Part shown: positions 21,879 through 32,869 of the stretch, piece after piece | Numbering within the stretch: position 1 is the stretch's first letter | How the letters are laid out: the number at the start of each line of letters is the position of its first letter | From: Kalaharituber pfeilii | Lineage: Eukaryota > Ascomycota > Pezizomycetes > Pezizales > Pezizaceae | DNA: 64,000 nt | Direction: 5' to 3' | Assembly: GCA_015179045.1 (NCBI GenBank) | Contig: WHUZ01000076.1 | Coordinates: 248,001-312,000, forward strand | Position numbers and translations under genes: made by a program | The notes under the pieces: model-generated | Told to the model about the DNA's origin: nothing | Seen by the model: the letters and a program-made list of their open reading frames with translations, nothing else | The model's database searches: none

Positions 21879-21955
21879 ATTGTGAGACCCACGGCTCTCG
21901 CTGGTAGTGTGGGTAGTGCCAAAAGCCAGCATGTTCGGGGACCTGGTGCTGAGCA
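21866..21955. repeat. Dispersed repeat shared with 5524-5610
   Basis: AACTAATTAACAT followed by TGAGACCCACGGCTCTCGCT and about 45 further bases recurs in inverted orientation at 5610-5524. This extends beyond the LTR-like end, so the two loci share a longer element. Confidence 0.65.
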
Positions 21956-22074
21956 GTTTGAGGTGCCTGCAAGTGTCTTCTATAGTCTCTCAGCCAGCTC
22001 GTTTGCTACATCAGAGGGGTTCGTTTCGTCCAGCCGGTTCGAAATCGAAGGCGCTGACAGCTCCGTCGAATCTG

Positions 22075-22180
22075 TCGCAACCGACGGATTCGCCGGCGTG
22101 GATGGGTTTACCGCCGCGGATAGGTTCGCCGGCGAGGATGAGTTCGCCGGCGTGGATGGGTTCGCCGGTGCCAACAAGTT
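22075..22180 (+). repeat. Short tandem repeat (GGATGGGTTCGCCGGCG type)
   Basis: About six 15-18-bp units keep both strands open (Phe-Ala-Gly-Val-Asp-Gly on plus, Pro-Ala-Asn on minus). No protein is claimed. Confidence 0.55.
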
Positions 22181-22526
22181 CGACAGCTTCGCTGAGGCCG
22201 CGTCCGGGTCCAGAACTTGGCTATTCATCTGGTACTTGAAGTTACTCTGTACTAGGCCCCTAGCCTTCTCTTCATCTCCGGAGTGGAGACAAAGGAACCG
22301 GGAGACAAAGAAGGGGAGGGCAAACGAGTAAATTTACTTAACTGGGTCAGGTCCTGATCAACAGCCATACTTTTACCAAGATTTTCTTTCCTATCTATCG
22401 GGGAGCTCTGGCAGGGTGTTTTCCATTCTTCTTATCCATATTTTCCTTTTTCCTTCAATTGGGGAGCGCAGTAGTAGGGAGTTCTCACTTTATTTTTCCC
22501 TTTCCTAATTATCTCCTATGTAGTTA

Positions 22527-22591
22527 ACCTCGCCAAAGCCCACAGAGGCGGCAAGCGAGTAAAGATATTAAAAAAAAAAGAAAAGAAAAAA
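22527..22591 (+). mobile_element. B-type micro-retroposon, diverged
   Basis: The body CCTCGCCAAAGCCC ... GGCAAGCGAGTAAAGATATT ends in an A-rich tail. It abuts the LINE fragment at 22592; no convincing TSD. Confidence 0.7.
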
Positions 22592-23590
22592 TCTCTTCAT
22601 CTAACCTCCAGATGTCTCCATTATCACCCACAAGGTCACCCACCTTTCCTCTGAGCCTCCATGGGTCTTTTGCCACTCGAATCACATCCCATAGGTCCTC
22701 TGTACTATTCTCCTCCGTGAACCGCTCCCAGCACTCCTTCTTTTGCCTAATGTGTAACTTGAGGGTCTCCACCGTAGAAGTCTAGCCCTCTCCCATGCCT
22801 TGGCTGCCTGCCCCTTGTCCCCACGTCCCTCCTTCCTCACCGTCCTCGCTGCTTCTTCTGCCTCACCACCCCACCACAACTTACTTCTCGAGGACGCACG
22901 CACCATCCTCCTCAGACTCTCTTGGAGTTTGCAAGTCTTCTCATATGCAGTCCCTCCTCCGAGGCTTCAGTACCACTCCCATTGCTCTGGGACCTTCTTT
23001 TTTGCTATTTCTAGAATTATATCCTCAGCCCTATCCCAGTCTACCCTTCTCCTTGTTTCGGTTTTGCCTTGGCTGATGCACCAGTTTCCCCAAACCGGTG
23101 CATGGTCTCCACATAACCACTCTGGTTCCTCACTCTGCCAGCCCATTTCCCCATATATTCAAACTAGGTCCACGGCACTCTCTTTGACCTGCCCTTCTAC
23201 CTCTCTTGCCCATCTCGCATCTCCTTTCCTTGTTTCCAGGTGCCAGCCTGTACCTCCCATACCCTCCATGAGCGCCCTCCCTCGTGGATCAGGCACCCTG
23301 TCTGGTTTGGACCACTCTGGGTGGTGTGCGTTGAAGTCCCCCAGTAGTACTGCACTAGACTGTGGGCCTCCTGGACCTCTCAGCCTTACCCATTGGTCCA
23401 TCCAACTCTCCAAGATCTCCAGATTTGTATCTGGGTGAACATACACTCCTCCAGCCCTGCCACCTCCTTCAGCCTCACACCAAACCCACCCTTTTGTCTC
23501 TTCCAATCTTGGGCGACTACTCTCGCGTGGGCGACTACTCCCTCCCACCTCCGGAACCTCACCGGGCAGGCGCATTCTGCCTGCGGCTCT
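22592..23590 (-). mobile_element. LINE ORF2 fragment: endonuclease to pre-RT region
   Basis: The minus strand at 23575-23159 encodes apurinic-endonuclease-like motifs (LLGDFNAHHPEW, then SAVDLV). Around 22770-22600 it encodes the basic pre-RT region (HIRQKKECWERF, DLWDVIRVAKDPW). Between these, stops and shifts are frequent. No reverse transcriptase core is present. Confidence 0.7.
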
Positions 23591-23894
23591 CCGGCCGCAT
23601 CAGGCCATAAATTTTGATGCTATGGTCGCAAGACTAGGTCTACGTAGATCGATTGTTGGAATGTCGCACGGCCTGTCTCAATGATTGGTTGATGCTATGC
23701 ATAGTATTGCATAGCTGCTGCATTAATGGACTATTTTTTTTTTTTTTTTCAAATACAGTACATCATTGTTCACATACCACCCTTCTGCTATTAGTAGGGA
23801 ATGGGTGGTCTGGACCGTACTATTACAAATATCCTTTACAGATGGGATGTCTTGGGACAGTCTGTGCAGACTGTCTGGTATTGTGCGGACTGGC
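23591..23894. other. Spacer, no gene recognised
   Basis: A lone run of 16 T at about 23737 lacks a hairpin body. Nothing else was recognised. Confidence 0.45.
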
Positions 23895-23902
23895 TGTGTA
23901 AG

Positions 23903-24142
23903 CAGTGTTCCCAACCGGCCAGGCCGCCGACGAGGCCGGCCAGGTCAAGGTTCCAGATGGCCTGAATGGCCTGGATGGCCTGAATGGCCTGAATGGCCTG
24001 AATGGCGTGAATGGCCAGGGCCGGCCTGAAACATTCAGGCCGCCTGGACCGGCGCGGGCGGACCTCACGGCCTAGATTTCTATGGCCCAGGCCGGCCAGG
24101 CCATACCCTTGGCCTGGCCTGGCCAGCCCGTTGGGAACACTG
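23903..24142. mobile_element. 240-bp MITE with GGCCTGAAT repeats, hAT-like
   Basis: Inverted ends CAGTGTTCCCAACCGGCC and (reversed) CAGTGTTCCCAACGGGC. The interior has about six ATGGCCTGA repeats, resembling the GGCC-rich ends at 12.95-14.57 kb. Flanks TGTGTAAG and TGTAACAG match only partly as an 8-bp TSD. Confidence 0.65.
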
Positions 24143-24226
24143 TGTAACAGTGTAAGATGGTGCTGGAAGTCAGTTACAGTCATGGATGCTGCACGTGCTG
24201 CGGATGCACGAGACAGGGGGATGCGA

Positions 24227-24396
24227 TTTTTTTTTTTTTTTTTTTTTTTTTTTTATCTTTACTCGCATGCCGCCCTGAGGGCCATGGCGAGGGTCTAATT
24301 ACATGAGAAAGAAAAGTAAATAACATGAGCTCGTGTTGTAGAGAGGAAAGGGAAAAGAAATGTCCAATGCGCTACCTCCATGTGTTCTATCAGCAT
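24227..24396 (-). mobile_element. LINE-B 3' fragment, longer class
   Basis: Poly(T), antisense B body (inner stem GCCCT/AGGGC) and about 100 bp of further 3'UTR. The perfect 14-bp TSD ACAGGGGGATGCGA lies at 24213-24226 and 24397-24410. Confidence 0.92.
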
Positions 24397-24676
24397 ACAG
24401 GGGGATGCGAGGCACGGTAATACGGTATGAGAGAGAATTATGTTGACCAGTGAAGACTGTATACAGGTGAGCAAGTGAAGAGGTATATATAGATGAGAAA
24501 GAGTGAACATGAGTGACGATATATGAATAGATCTGAACTTGGTCATGACAATAGAAATGGACTGCAGAATTCATTGTAGACTTCTGCAGAGCTGTCGCTG
24601 ACTGCTTCTCTTGCGGCTATTGGCACTGTCTCAGCGGTTACAATAGCGGTTTCCATTCATTTCAGCGATATTCTTT

Positions 24677-24960
24677 GTGTTTTTTGTATCCTTATTTATA
24701 TCAGCACTCGTATACCCCCTCGTGGGCTATGGCAAGATCAAATACCTAGGAAATAGTAGCAAGAAAATCAAAAAGGGAATTTTGGTCAAGAGAAAATACA
24801 AAACATGTGATCACCTCCAACGTCACCTCCCTACCCATCTCAGCAGCCCTACCAGGGGGTCTGGTTCATCTTCGCTGTTTGCTGTGGGCCTCTTCATTAC
24901 CTCCAGGCCCCCAGACCCCAGGCCACTTCCTTCTCCAGACCTCGCCCCTGGACCAGATGT
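24677..24960 (-). mobile_element. LINE-B-like 3' end, diverged
   Basis: A T-rich tract, then an antisense B body (TATCAGCACTCGTATACCCC ... GGGCTATGGCAAG), then about 200 bp that on the minus strand matches the LINE-B ORF2 C-terminal coding seen at 30.72-30.79 kb (DEPDPL...RWVGR-like). Confidence 0.6.
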
Positions 24961-25930
24961 GTGCAGAGGTCTCCTCTTCCATGCCAGCGATATTCGTCAA
25001 TCACCTTATTTTGGTCATCAAGCATCACTGTTATGGCAGTTGTCTTCCTGTTACATAGCAGGTATACTGCAGGACATTTTTCAATGGCAGTGGTGCCTCA
25101 GTATCGATGACTGTGACTGCTTGAAGTCTCGTCTCTAGTGATCTCGAGAGCATGATGAAAATTCTTCATGCAAACAGTCAAGACAGTTGATTTGCCATAG
25201 TTATGCAATGCTTGTGGCAACCTGTACAGACAGCCCTCATCTGTAAAAGGCAGTACCTTCCATAAAAGGTAATAATACTAATATGGTATAGACAAGTGTG
25301 TTACTGCGGCAGCTATGCAATAACAGATAATCATGGAGACAGGCCGTGTGACATTCCAGCAATCGATCTACATAGACTTAGTCTTGCAACCATAGTGTCA
25401 AAGTTTATGGCCTCATGCATTCCGAGAGCCGCAGGCAGAATGTACGTGACCGGAGAGGCTCTGTCCCACCTCACGCAGTGTTAAAAAGAGAGACCGACCT
25501 GCCTGTGCCAAAGTAAAGACCGCCACCTCCAGGGCTACTTCTACTGCAAAGAGAAGCCCCTTTTACTAATAAAAGCCAGAACTACGACCTGCCTGTTCAG
25601 CAATAGTAGTGCATGTGATAGCTGTGACCAAGATACTGGGGAATGTTCAGAAGTGGATAATGAACTACCTAGGCACAAGATCACTGGGGCTCGATGTCTG
25701 TTGAATCAAGAGAGGTGGGAGGGAAAGGCGACTAGTTCAGTTGCTGTTTACCTGGAATGGGCAGGTAGGACTAGTCAAATACCAGAGACTTTACGCGTCG
25801 GAGGCAAGAAGTAGATATGCCGAGTAATAAAGGGGTCCTCCCATAGGCTGAGAGCCTGTATGAAAAAATAAAAATAGCTAGCTGTGAATACGTATGGAAA
25901 GATGGAGGCAAGAGTGTACTACTATCCTAA
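24961..25930. other. No gene recognised
   Basis: Short ORFs only (for example 25296-25484). No domain, repeat boundary or RNA gene seen. Confidence 0.45.
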
Positions 25931-25936
25931 CATTTT

Positions 25937-26018
25937 GCCCTTCCATGGCGAACAGCTGCAAGCGGGGTTACGTGGAAAAAAACAAAAAACAAATAAAAAT
26001 TAAAAAAGAAAAAAAAAA
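25937..26018 (+). mobile_element. A-type micro-retroposon with a long impure A tail
   Basis: The body GCCCTTCCATGGCGAACAGC ... GCGGGGTTACGTGG precedes about 40 bp of A-rich sequence. A weak TSD is possible (AACATTTTG against AACGTTTCG). Confidence 0.7.
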
Positions 26019-26332
26019 CGTTTCGGCGGCGGTCCCATAAAATTAGGTGCCAAGACATCATGAGAAAATGCTGAGTCATAATTCCATCACAGCAACCTTG
26101 TTATGGGAAACAGAAGAGCTAGACGTGGAAAATAGCCTTTCGTTTTATCTTTATTGCACAAGCGAATAGAGAATTCTGGTCTGGTCGTTGAGATAAATAT
26201 TTTGTTCAGCGGTTCCGGTACAAATAGCTCTTTCGTTTGATGGTGTGCATCGGCTTAAATGGTAAATCACAGTGACGACCGAAAAATTGATTCGATTCCA
26301 CATCCTTTACCATTACCTCGGTAGCTATCGGC

Positions 26333-27518
26333 CGTTTTTTTTTTTTTTTTTTTTAAATCACATAACCCCGCTTGTAGCACGTGGCCATGGCAGGGTCCCT
26401 GGGCAAGCCCTCGAAGCCCGGAGACAGGCTTAACAAACAAAGAAATTTCTATCTACTTCTACTACCTGATTCCAGAAACCTCCGGACGGACCTTCCGGTT
26501 TCTGCCTCCGGGAGGCTCCACTATATATCTCCCCCTCTCCCCCTCTCCTCTTCTCCACACTTTCGCACCCCGGCAAGCAAACTTCCCCGACGGCAAACCG
26601 CACGGCGCCCTAGAACCTGATCCCGGAGAAGAACCTTTCCAACTCATCCCACTCCTCCCCATTCTCTGCTGTCCTTTTCCAGTTCTTCTCCATATCCCCC
26701 CGTTCTCTAAAGCCTTCTGGGCGAAACCTCTGCTGACTGCACTGGAAGGCTAGGTGCGCCCCCGTCTGGGCCTCCCCGCAGCTGCACTTCTCCGATTCCG
26801 CCACTCCCATGCTCTTTAACCACACCCTGCATCTTCCTCTCTCCAGTCGCAATGCTGTGAAGTTGGACACCGCTGTCCTATTCCACTCCATTACTTTCCC
26901 CCTCCCGAAACCTTCTACCTCCCTCCTCTCCTTCCTCCACGCCTTAATCCTCTGGCGCACCCCGCTCCCGGTGGCCACCTCTTTCCCTTCCACCGCCGTC
27001 CCCTTCTTTGCCCACTCATCAGCCTTCTCATTCCCTGCAATTCCGATATGAGCCTTGACCCACATCAGTTTCGCGTCCCCTCCCTTCTTCTTTCTCCTCG
27101 CCACGGCATCCACCACTCTCCTCACATCCTCGGTTTTTCCCTTTCCCTCCCTGCCTGCCTTCTGGATCGCCATGATGGCAGCCTCAGAGTCTAAACAGAT
27201 CAGTACAGGGACCTCCTCCTCTACACTCTCCAGCGCCTTTCTCACTCCCCTCACCTCCCCATCGAAAACCGTCGCCGTTCTCCCCACCACCTCCGCCACC
27301 GCTGCCGACCTCCCCCACACTCCTGCTCCCACCTTGCTGTCCTCGATCTTGCTGCCGTCGGAGAAAAGGACTCGCCCTTTCTCTTCCAGCTTCCCCGAGC
27401 GCGACTTCCCACTCCCCCCTCGTCTCCACTTCTCCTTTCCGCCTCTCCACCACTTCCACCTGCCCCTTCTCACACTTCCCCCCCCACGAGATGTCCTCCC
27501 CCTCTTCTGAGAAGAATC
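26333..27518 (-). mobile_element. 5'-truncated LINE-A copy
   Basis: It encodes an intact 3' part of ORF2 (27473-26610): RNase H motifs VLFSDGSKIEDSK, FDGEVRGV, LICLDSEAAIMAI and WVKAHIGIAGNEKADEWAKK, then the zinc-binding C-terminus CSCGEAQTGAHLAFQC, ending RFFSGIRF-stop. A 3'UTR, the long-class A tail and poly(A) follow. The uninterrupted target is visible in the paralogous block near 32370 (CGGTAGCTATC ... GTGATAA). Confidence 0.9.
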
Positions 27519-28625
27519 TACCAGTGATAACCCAACTTATGGGACTGTCGCCCAAATTAGGATTACTCTTGTTATCTACACTGAGCAACCATGAGCTTTA
27601 TGCATACCTAATGTATCATGTGCTAATAGATACAGAGTGCGCTTGTCAGCCAGGTTATTCTGTGTTTCGTAATCGAGTCAAGCTTCGCGCTGCATAAATC
27701 GTATGCGCTATTCGCTCTTTGGAATAGCGCATACGATTTATGCAGTGATCCAATACTTTCCCAACCAGCAAGTATCTAACGCGGACATATCCACCCGTCA
27801 AAATTTTCCGACATGATCAGCTCTACCAAATCAACTCTGATTATATCAAAGATTTTATCATCCTCTCCTACTAACACTTCTATCCTATTTCTCAAAAAGA
27901 CAGATAGTACACTCTATAAAGCAAGTCACGTGTATGTAAAATGATACTCATATGACTTTAGAAATATGTAGCAGTATCAACAACAAAGAATGTAGAGACA
28001 GAAACACCGAGGATATATGATATATAACAAAAATACATAATGTATAAGACAACTAGAAAGCAGTAGAATATTGTAGAATGATATATAAGAAATAGAAATA
28101 ATGGAACATAGTGGAAAGACTGAATATTATACTATACCATTTTCAATACTTTCCTGATGTGAAATAGTTGACGGAGGTGCAATAGAGAGCACAGAAATGC
28201 GAACAAATCTACGATATTCAATGTTAATTTGAGAAAAGATTGGTGGAGCTGATAAGCACCAAGCTTATGGCTTCTTGGAGTCTTTGTTACATATATGGGG
28301 CAAAACTGCCAAGCGGCAAATGCCAAGGCAAAAGGTACCCATTTAAGTTAGAGCGTAAACCACTTTAGTCTAAATTTGGCCTGATACTAGCCAAGGGAAG
28401 GTTAATGATGAGCAGCATACGGTTTAGTCTGGTTACGGTTATTGCACGGCTGCTCTGTGTAACCAAGGTGCAACCGCTGCAACCGCCGAGGATGGTGAAC
28501 ACGTCAACGGATCTAACACCTCATCCGCAAGACTGTCTATGATAGTCGCGACGCCCTTTCCAAAGCCGTTCGGACGAAACAACAATTACACAGCTAGCAA
28601 GGTCGAATCTGATCAAAAGTTCAAA
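27519..28625. other. 5' flank of family X copy 1
   Basis: 27519-27600 is paralogous to about 32375-32460. It holds the perfect hairpin described separately. 27900-28140 is A/T-rich. No other gene recognised. Confidence 0.5.
27690..27745. repeat. Perfect inverted repeat, 24-bp arms, 8-nt loop
   Basis: Arm 1 (27690-27713) begins CTGCATAAATCGTATGCGCT; arm 2 (27722-27745) is its exact reverse complement; the loop is GCTCTTTG. No mismatch was found. It would form a strong hairpin in RNA or a cruciform in DNA. Confidence 0.9.
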
Positions 28626-30366
28626 ATGGGCCGCTGTCGTTTGATGATACTTGTGCTTTTCTGTATGCGTGTCGCAGCAGCCACTTGCATGTTCATGGTC
28701 GGTCTTAGTTCCGCCTCACGCGCGAGATATACCATGGGCCCGAATTCTGCCCTGCGACAGCCACCTAACCCGCCCCAGCTGATATTAGCAACATTTCTCG
28801 GAGCCATATTTGTAACTTTTCTGCTTCTTTTTCTGCCATCATCGTATTAGTGCTTTATCCACCATTTGCAAGGCTAATTTAATGAGACTGTGTGGTCATA
28901 GGGCTGTATGGGAGTCACCTGGTCCGTTGTCAACCTCCTCTGGCTCGTGCCTGTTATGCGCGAATTCTATAAAAATCGCAACCACCAGCTCAGCATTTGC
29001 TATCTCATCCTTCTCTTCATCTGGGGGCTTGTGGACCTGACACTCGCCATGGGGTTCGCAGTAGCGGTGGGACAGCAGGTAACGTATCTCCCTAAGCCAC
29101 TTGGACAATGTCAGAATCTCGAGCAGTTGAAACCAGGTGGTGGGTATGGAATGAGCTATTTTGATTTGTTAGATCGATCGCCGCTCGGCGCGAAGCGCAC
29201 GCGGTCAGGTGCAGAGGGCATGTGTGAGCACCTTGTGTTGATGTGGAAGTTGGAGATTGCGATGGCGTAAGTTGACCGTGGTTGTGCGCTGCTTTCTAGC
29301 CAGTGTAGGGGAAGAGACTAGAGACGGTCAATAACGTTAGCTAATACATGTACAGTGTTCTTTCGGGGATCTTTTGTTTCATTGCCCTACACTTAGTTCT
29401 TAAGGAACTGAAGATGCCTTTAATCTCTTTTCTACGCTACTGGACCCGCGTCTCACAGCGCCACACCGCAAGGCGTGCACTAGAAGCCGAGAAGGCTCAG
29501 ATGGAGCTTGAGAAGAAAGGACAAGCACAAGCAGCTGCAGCTGCAGATATTGAGCTTGGACTGCAAAAGCACGGTGAAGGAACAGTCAAGATATCAAGTG
29601 CTGAAGTGTATTTGTCAAAGATGCTAGGAAGTTATGGAATTTCAACGGCCCTGGTGGAAGCATGTCATCATGCAGATTTTAGGAGCTTGATGAGGGTCTC
29701 CGGGACTGTAAGGGCAGCTGCACTCGGGTCGATGGGAGCAGAGATGGTGAGGAAGTTGACCTGTAGTTCGGAGAGTAAGGGGTATTGTTGGAGCTGTGGA
29801 GAGCAGATTTGTAGGGTAGGTGGCCAGTACGTGATTCTTCTATGTTGCACAGCTTCATGACGCCACTAGAAGACACCATGCGGTCATTTGTGCTGACATA
29901 ACTGAAGGACTGCACCGTCTCTAAGAACCTTTGCCGCAACAATGAAGTCTCCTTCCACCTCAACTGCAAACCGCACTGCTCAAGCTGCTACCGCCGCAAG
30001 TTTTGTTGCCATCGGCCCAAGAGGCTGAACAGTAATGTTGGCAAGTACTGGTGGTGGGTGTCTACACCCAACCTTTGCTCCTGCGACAAGCAGCAATTCG
30101 GAGCAGGAGGGACTTATGAAGTGAGCCTGTGTATGCTATGTAAGCTGGTGGATGATCAGATGGCATTGCTTGAGCGACGGCAGGGAAGAGGGCTAGCCAT
30201 GGATGCAGACCCTGAAGGGGCAGCAAAATTGTTGGTTGGCGGTGGATGGACGTGTTTGGAGTGTGGGACGTGTATGAAGAGGAAGGATGTGCAACATGTT
30301 TGGTGGATATGTGTGCATTGCGGCGAGGATTGTGGGGCTGATTTTCATGAGAAGGGCTGTGAGTAG
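28626..30366 (+). CDS. Family X copy 1: multi-TM protein with Cys-rich zinc-finger-like C-terminus, 489 aa
   Basis: Exons 28626-28811, 28902-29266, 29356-29815 and 29908-30366. Introns are 89-92 nt, begin GTAACT, GTAAGT and GTAGGT and end in AG, with phases 0, 2 and 0. Hydrophobic segments lie at about residues 5-27, 50-81, 92-118 and 184-200. A charged, Ala/Gln-rich probable coiled coil follows (EAEKAQMELEKKGQAQ). The junction of exons 3 and 4 completes a C-x2-C-x4-C-x2-C cluster (CWSCGEQICR|DC), which supports the model. Then come LNCKPHCSSCYRRKFCC, SLCMLCK, and a C-terminal module CLECGTCM ... WWICVHCGEDC ... FHEKGC. I do not recognise the family. A membrane-anchored zinc-binding protein is a fair description; a function is not. 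Confidence 0.82.
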
Positions 30367-30716
30367 ATAAATGTTTGTGCATGTTTGAAGGTGTGGTGGG
30401 TCGGTGAGTTTATCTGCTTCCACGTCAATTTTCTCACATCCATTTTCCAAAAACATCTAAATGTATATGCTGACCACAAAAGAAGCTTGTCTTACCGGAA
30501 GAAGATAGTTACAGGGTCAGGAATATCGATGAATGCCAAAAGAGGGAAAGCAGAGGAAAGGAACAGATTGGAACTGAGATGCAAGCTACTGCAGAGCTTA
30601 GGAATACTAACATGAACACTGAGATAATGCTGGAAAACGGGGTGATGTCATGAAGGTCCAAGATTGGCAAAGCAGGTGGACTGTAATTTTTATCAGTAGT
30701 GTAGAGGACGGGAAGT

Positions 30717-30895
30717 GATTAGGGACCCACAGATGGGTAACGAGGATGACCCAGACCCTCTGGTGGGGTTGACGAGATGGGTGGAGAGATGATTATGTGG
30801 AAGTTTCCAATATTCATTGATATTTCTTTTATATGTATTCTCATCATAGCCCTTTGGGTGGTATACGCGTAATGTTATTTTTGAAAAAAAAAAAA
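30717..30895 (+). mobile_element. LINE-B 3' end, longer class
   Basis: It begins inside the ORF2 C-terminus (NEDDPDPLVGLTRWVER-stop), followed by 3'UTR, a diverged B tail (CATAGCCCTTTGGGTGG) and A-run. The flanks GGACGGGAAGT and GAACGGGAAGT form a TSD. Orthologous copies at 36.14 and 44.83 kb show that it predates the block duplications. Confidence 0.8.
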
Positions 30896-31229
30896 AGGAA
30901 CGGGAAGTAACCTCAAGACTGTGAAGCGTGGAGGAGAAGATATTAGGTGATGAAAAGCCTCCGAACGGGGAGAGGGAGGAACGAGATACGTTTGTTTTTT
31001 GTTCTGGTCCACTCACAAATTCAATTCTCTTGAACGGACTGATCCTCTCACGAAGTGAGTGGTCCACGCGCGGATCACAGTGTTATCGAAGAATTATTTA
31101 TTTATTTCTTTTTTTCCCCTCCTTGTTGAAAAGAGAAGTCAAAGCCCTTTGTACTTGATACATTATCCATCGTTGAGTCTGCACAATTAAATAAATAAAA
31201 AATAAAAAATACAATCAAAGATATCTGTA

Positions 31230-32110
31230 TTGCAGAACCTCTCCCGGCAGACAAACCCCAATTCGTCGTCCATATATCCACTCCCCGAGACTGTAGATGT
31301 TGTGTCTTGCGTATGAACCTCATTTCTTGGATCGCCGTAATATCTTCTCGATGTGTCGTCCCCTGCCAAACCAGAACTCGTGGAACCATTGTTCTGACTG
31401 CAGTTACCGTTTCAAGCACAGGGCAAAATTCACCACTACCTTCGGTAACTGCTCTTGGCCGTTTCATGGCGGCTCGCAGAATACACTTTTGTGTTTTTCC
31501 ACCTTTATTGCCCATAATAATACCTTCTTCATTGTAACTCCATATATTCAGTGGCTGTATGTGGTATCGCCGAACCAACCCTTGTAAATCCCGAAAAAAC
31601 TTCCGTTGTGCTACTTCATTTGCACCAGCATTAGTTCGCTTGCGATTTCCTCAGACTGTACATATTGCTGTTTCATGCTTGGATATCTTTTGAGAAATTG
31701 CCTGTACCCCAGTTTTGCCCAAGTCTATGTTCTATGGGGCGGGCACAGGAATTTGGCCTATCTTGTGCCATTGGCTGCAAGTGGTCTATAGTTACTGGAA
31801 AGCCGTGATCCGTCATTTGCTTACAACTCAACCAGGGCGACCTCCTCTCCCCTGGTAAGCTGATGCTGATGTGCTTGATTTCGAAGTACATGGGCCCTCC
31901 GTAGCCTTTCGGCGCAAAGTAATAGGACTAACGCCATAGGCAGCAGCAACTTTTGTCTTGCTGACCTCTGGACTTTTTTTTTTTTTTTTTTTTTAAATCA
32001 TTACTCGCGTGCCGCCCTATGGGCTATGGCGAGGTTTAAATACTGGCCTCTGGATGCCGCTCCGCATATGCAATAGCTTGACTAAGTGGTTCGTCTGTGG
32101 CGGACATTGC
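31230..32110 (-). mobile_element. pogo/Fot1-type (DDE_1) transposase fragment
   Basis: On the minus strand from an ATG at about 32108: MSATDEPLSQAIAYAERHPE, then (after the B insertion) VSKTKVAAAYGVSPITLRRK, a CENP-B-like HTH (EEVALVELCKQMTDHGFPVT), then the start of the catalytic domain (WSYNEEGIIMGNKG ... VLVWQGTTH ... GYMDDELGF). The first catalytic Asp is replaced in YNEEG. The sequence degenerates after 31230, and no terminal repeats were found. Confidence 0.75.
31973..32042 (-). mobile_element. B-type micro-retroposon in the transposase fragment
   Basis: Poly(T), antisense B body plus about 10 extra bp of 3'UTR. TSD CTGACCTCTGGA (31961-31972) against CTGGCCTCTGGA (32043-32054). Confidence 0.88.
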
Positions 32111-32261
32111 TGAATCTGAGAAGCAAGCTTATAAGGTTTTCCTACTATAGCAGTCAATATTTGCCTTCAATGAGGAGGGGTTGTCTTGGCTGACAAGGAT
32201 ATTTCTACCAAACACTTGCTAGGTTGTCGATCAATACCTGGTTCGTGACCGTAACGACCGA

Positions 32262-32306
32262 AATTTTTTTTTTTTTTTTTTTTTTTATCATTACTCGTAT
32301 GCCGCC
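32262..32306 (-). mobile_element. Minimal B insertion (half hairpin)
   Basis: About 25 T plus only about 20 bp of B body (ATCATTACTCGTATGCCGCC). It is flanked by the perfect TSD TAACGACCGA (32252-32261, 32307-32316). The 5' end lies inside the hairpin rather than at its base. Confidence 0.9.
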
Positions 32307-32667
32307 TAACGACCGAGAATGTGATTTCGATTTAACGCTCTTTACCATTACCTACCTCGGTAGCTATCTGCTGTTAAATCCACCTGTGATAAGCCAATAC
32401 ACGGATTGTCGCCCAAACTATCATTACTGTCCGTATATATATCACTGAGCAAAAAGATTGGATAATTATAAGTAGAGCTAGAGGCGAAATATGCTTATTG
32501 TTTGTATGGGTTTGTATGAAGCGAATGCATGCTCATACAAAGTACGCTTCTCACGGCTCTATTTCTGAATCGGGTGAAGCAACGTCACTGTAGCTCAGCT
32601 TCCCAGCCAATAAGGGTGGTTGATTGTTGCACGGGGTGGTGTGTGTAACAAGGGTGAAACTACTGGG

Positions 32668-32713
32668 TTTTTTTTTTTTAATATCACATAACCCGCTGTT
32701 CGCCATGGTAGGG
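32668..32713 (-). mobile_element. A-type micro-retroposon, diverged
   Basis: Poly(T), then ATATCACATAACCCGC ... GCCATGGTAGGGC. The paralogous 5' flank of copy 1 (about 28460-28480) lacks it, so it is a later insertion. Confidence 0.75.
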
Positions 32714-32869
32714 CAATCACCGAGGATAGTGAACACGTCAACCAATCGATAAACCTCTCATTGACAAGATTGCCCATAATAGTTCCAACTCCCAAGCCCT
32801 TTCAGGAGGCCGTTATGACGAAGCAACAGTTACCTAGCTAGCAGAGTCGAAGTTGATCGAAATTTGAGG

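Noticed and set aside
23737..23752. Poly(T) run as a further micro-retroposon
   Set aside because: There is no hairpin body or TSD next to it.
26810..27510. Plus-strand ORFs rich in Ser/Thr/Pro near 27 kb
   Set aside because: Shadows of the LINE-A RNase H frame on the minus strand.
28812..28850. Extension of family X exon 1 to the TAG after LPSSY
   Set aside because: A GTAACT donor is conserved in all four copies and splicing there keeps exon 2 in frame in each; reading on ends at once.
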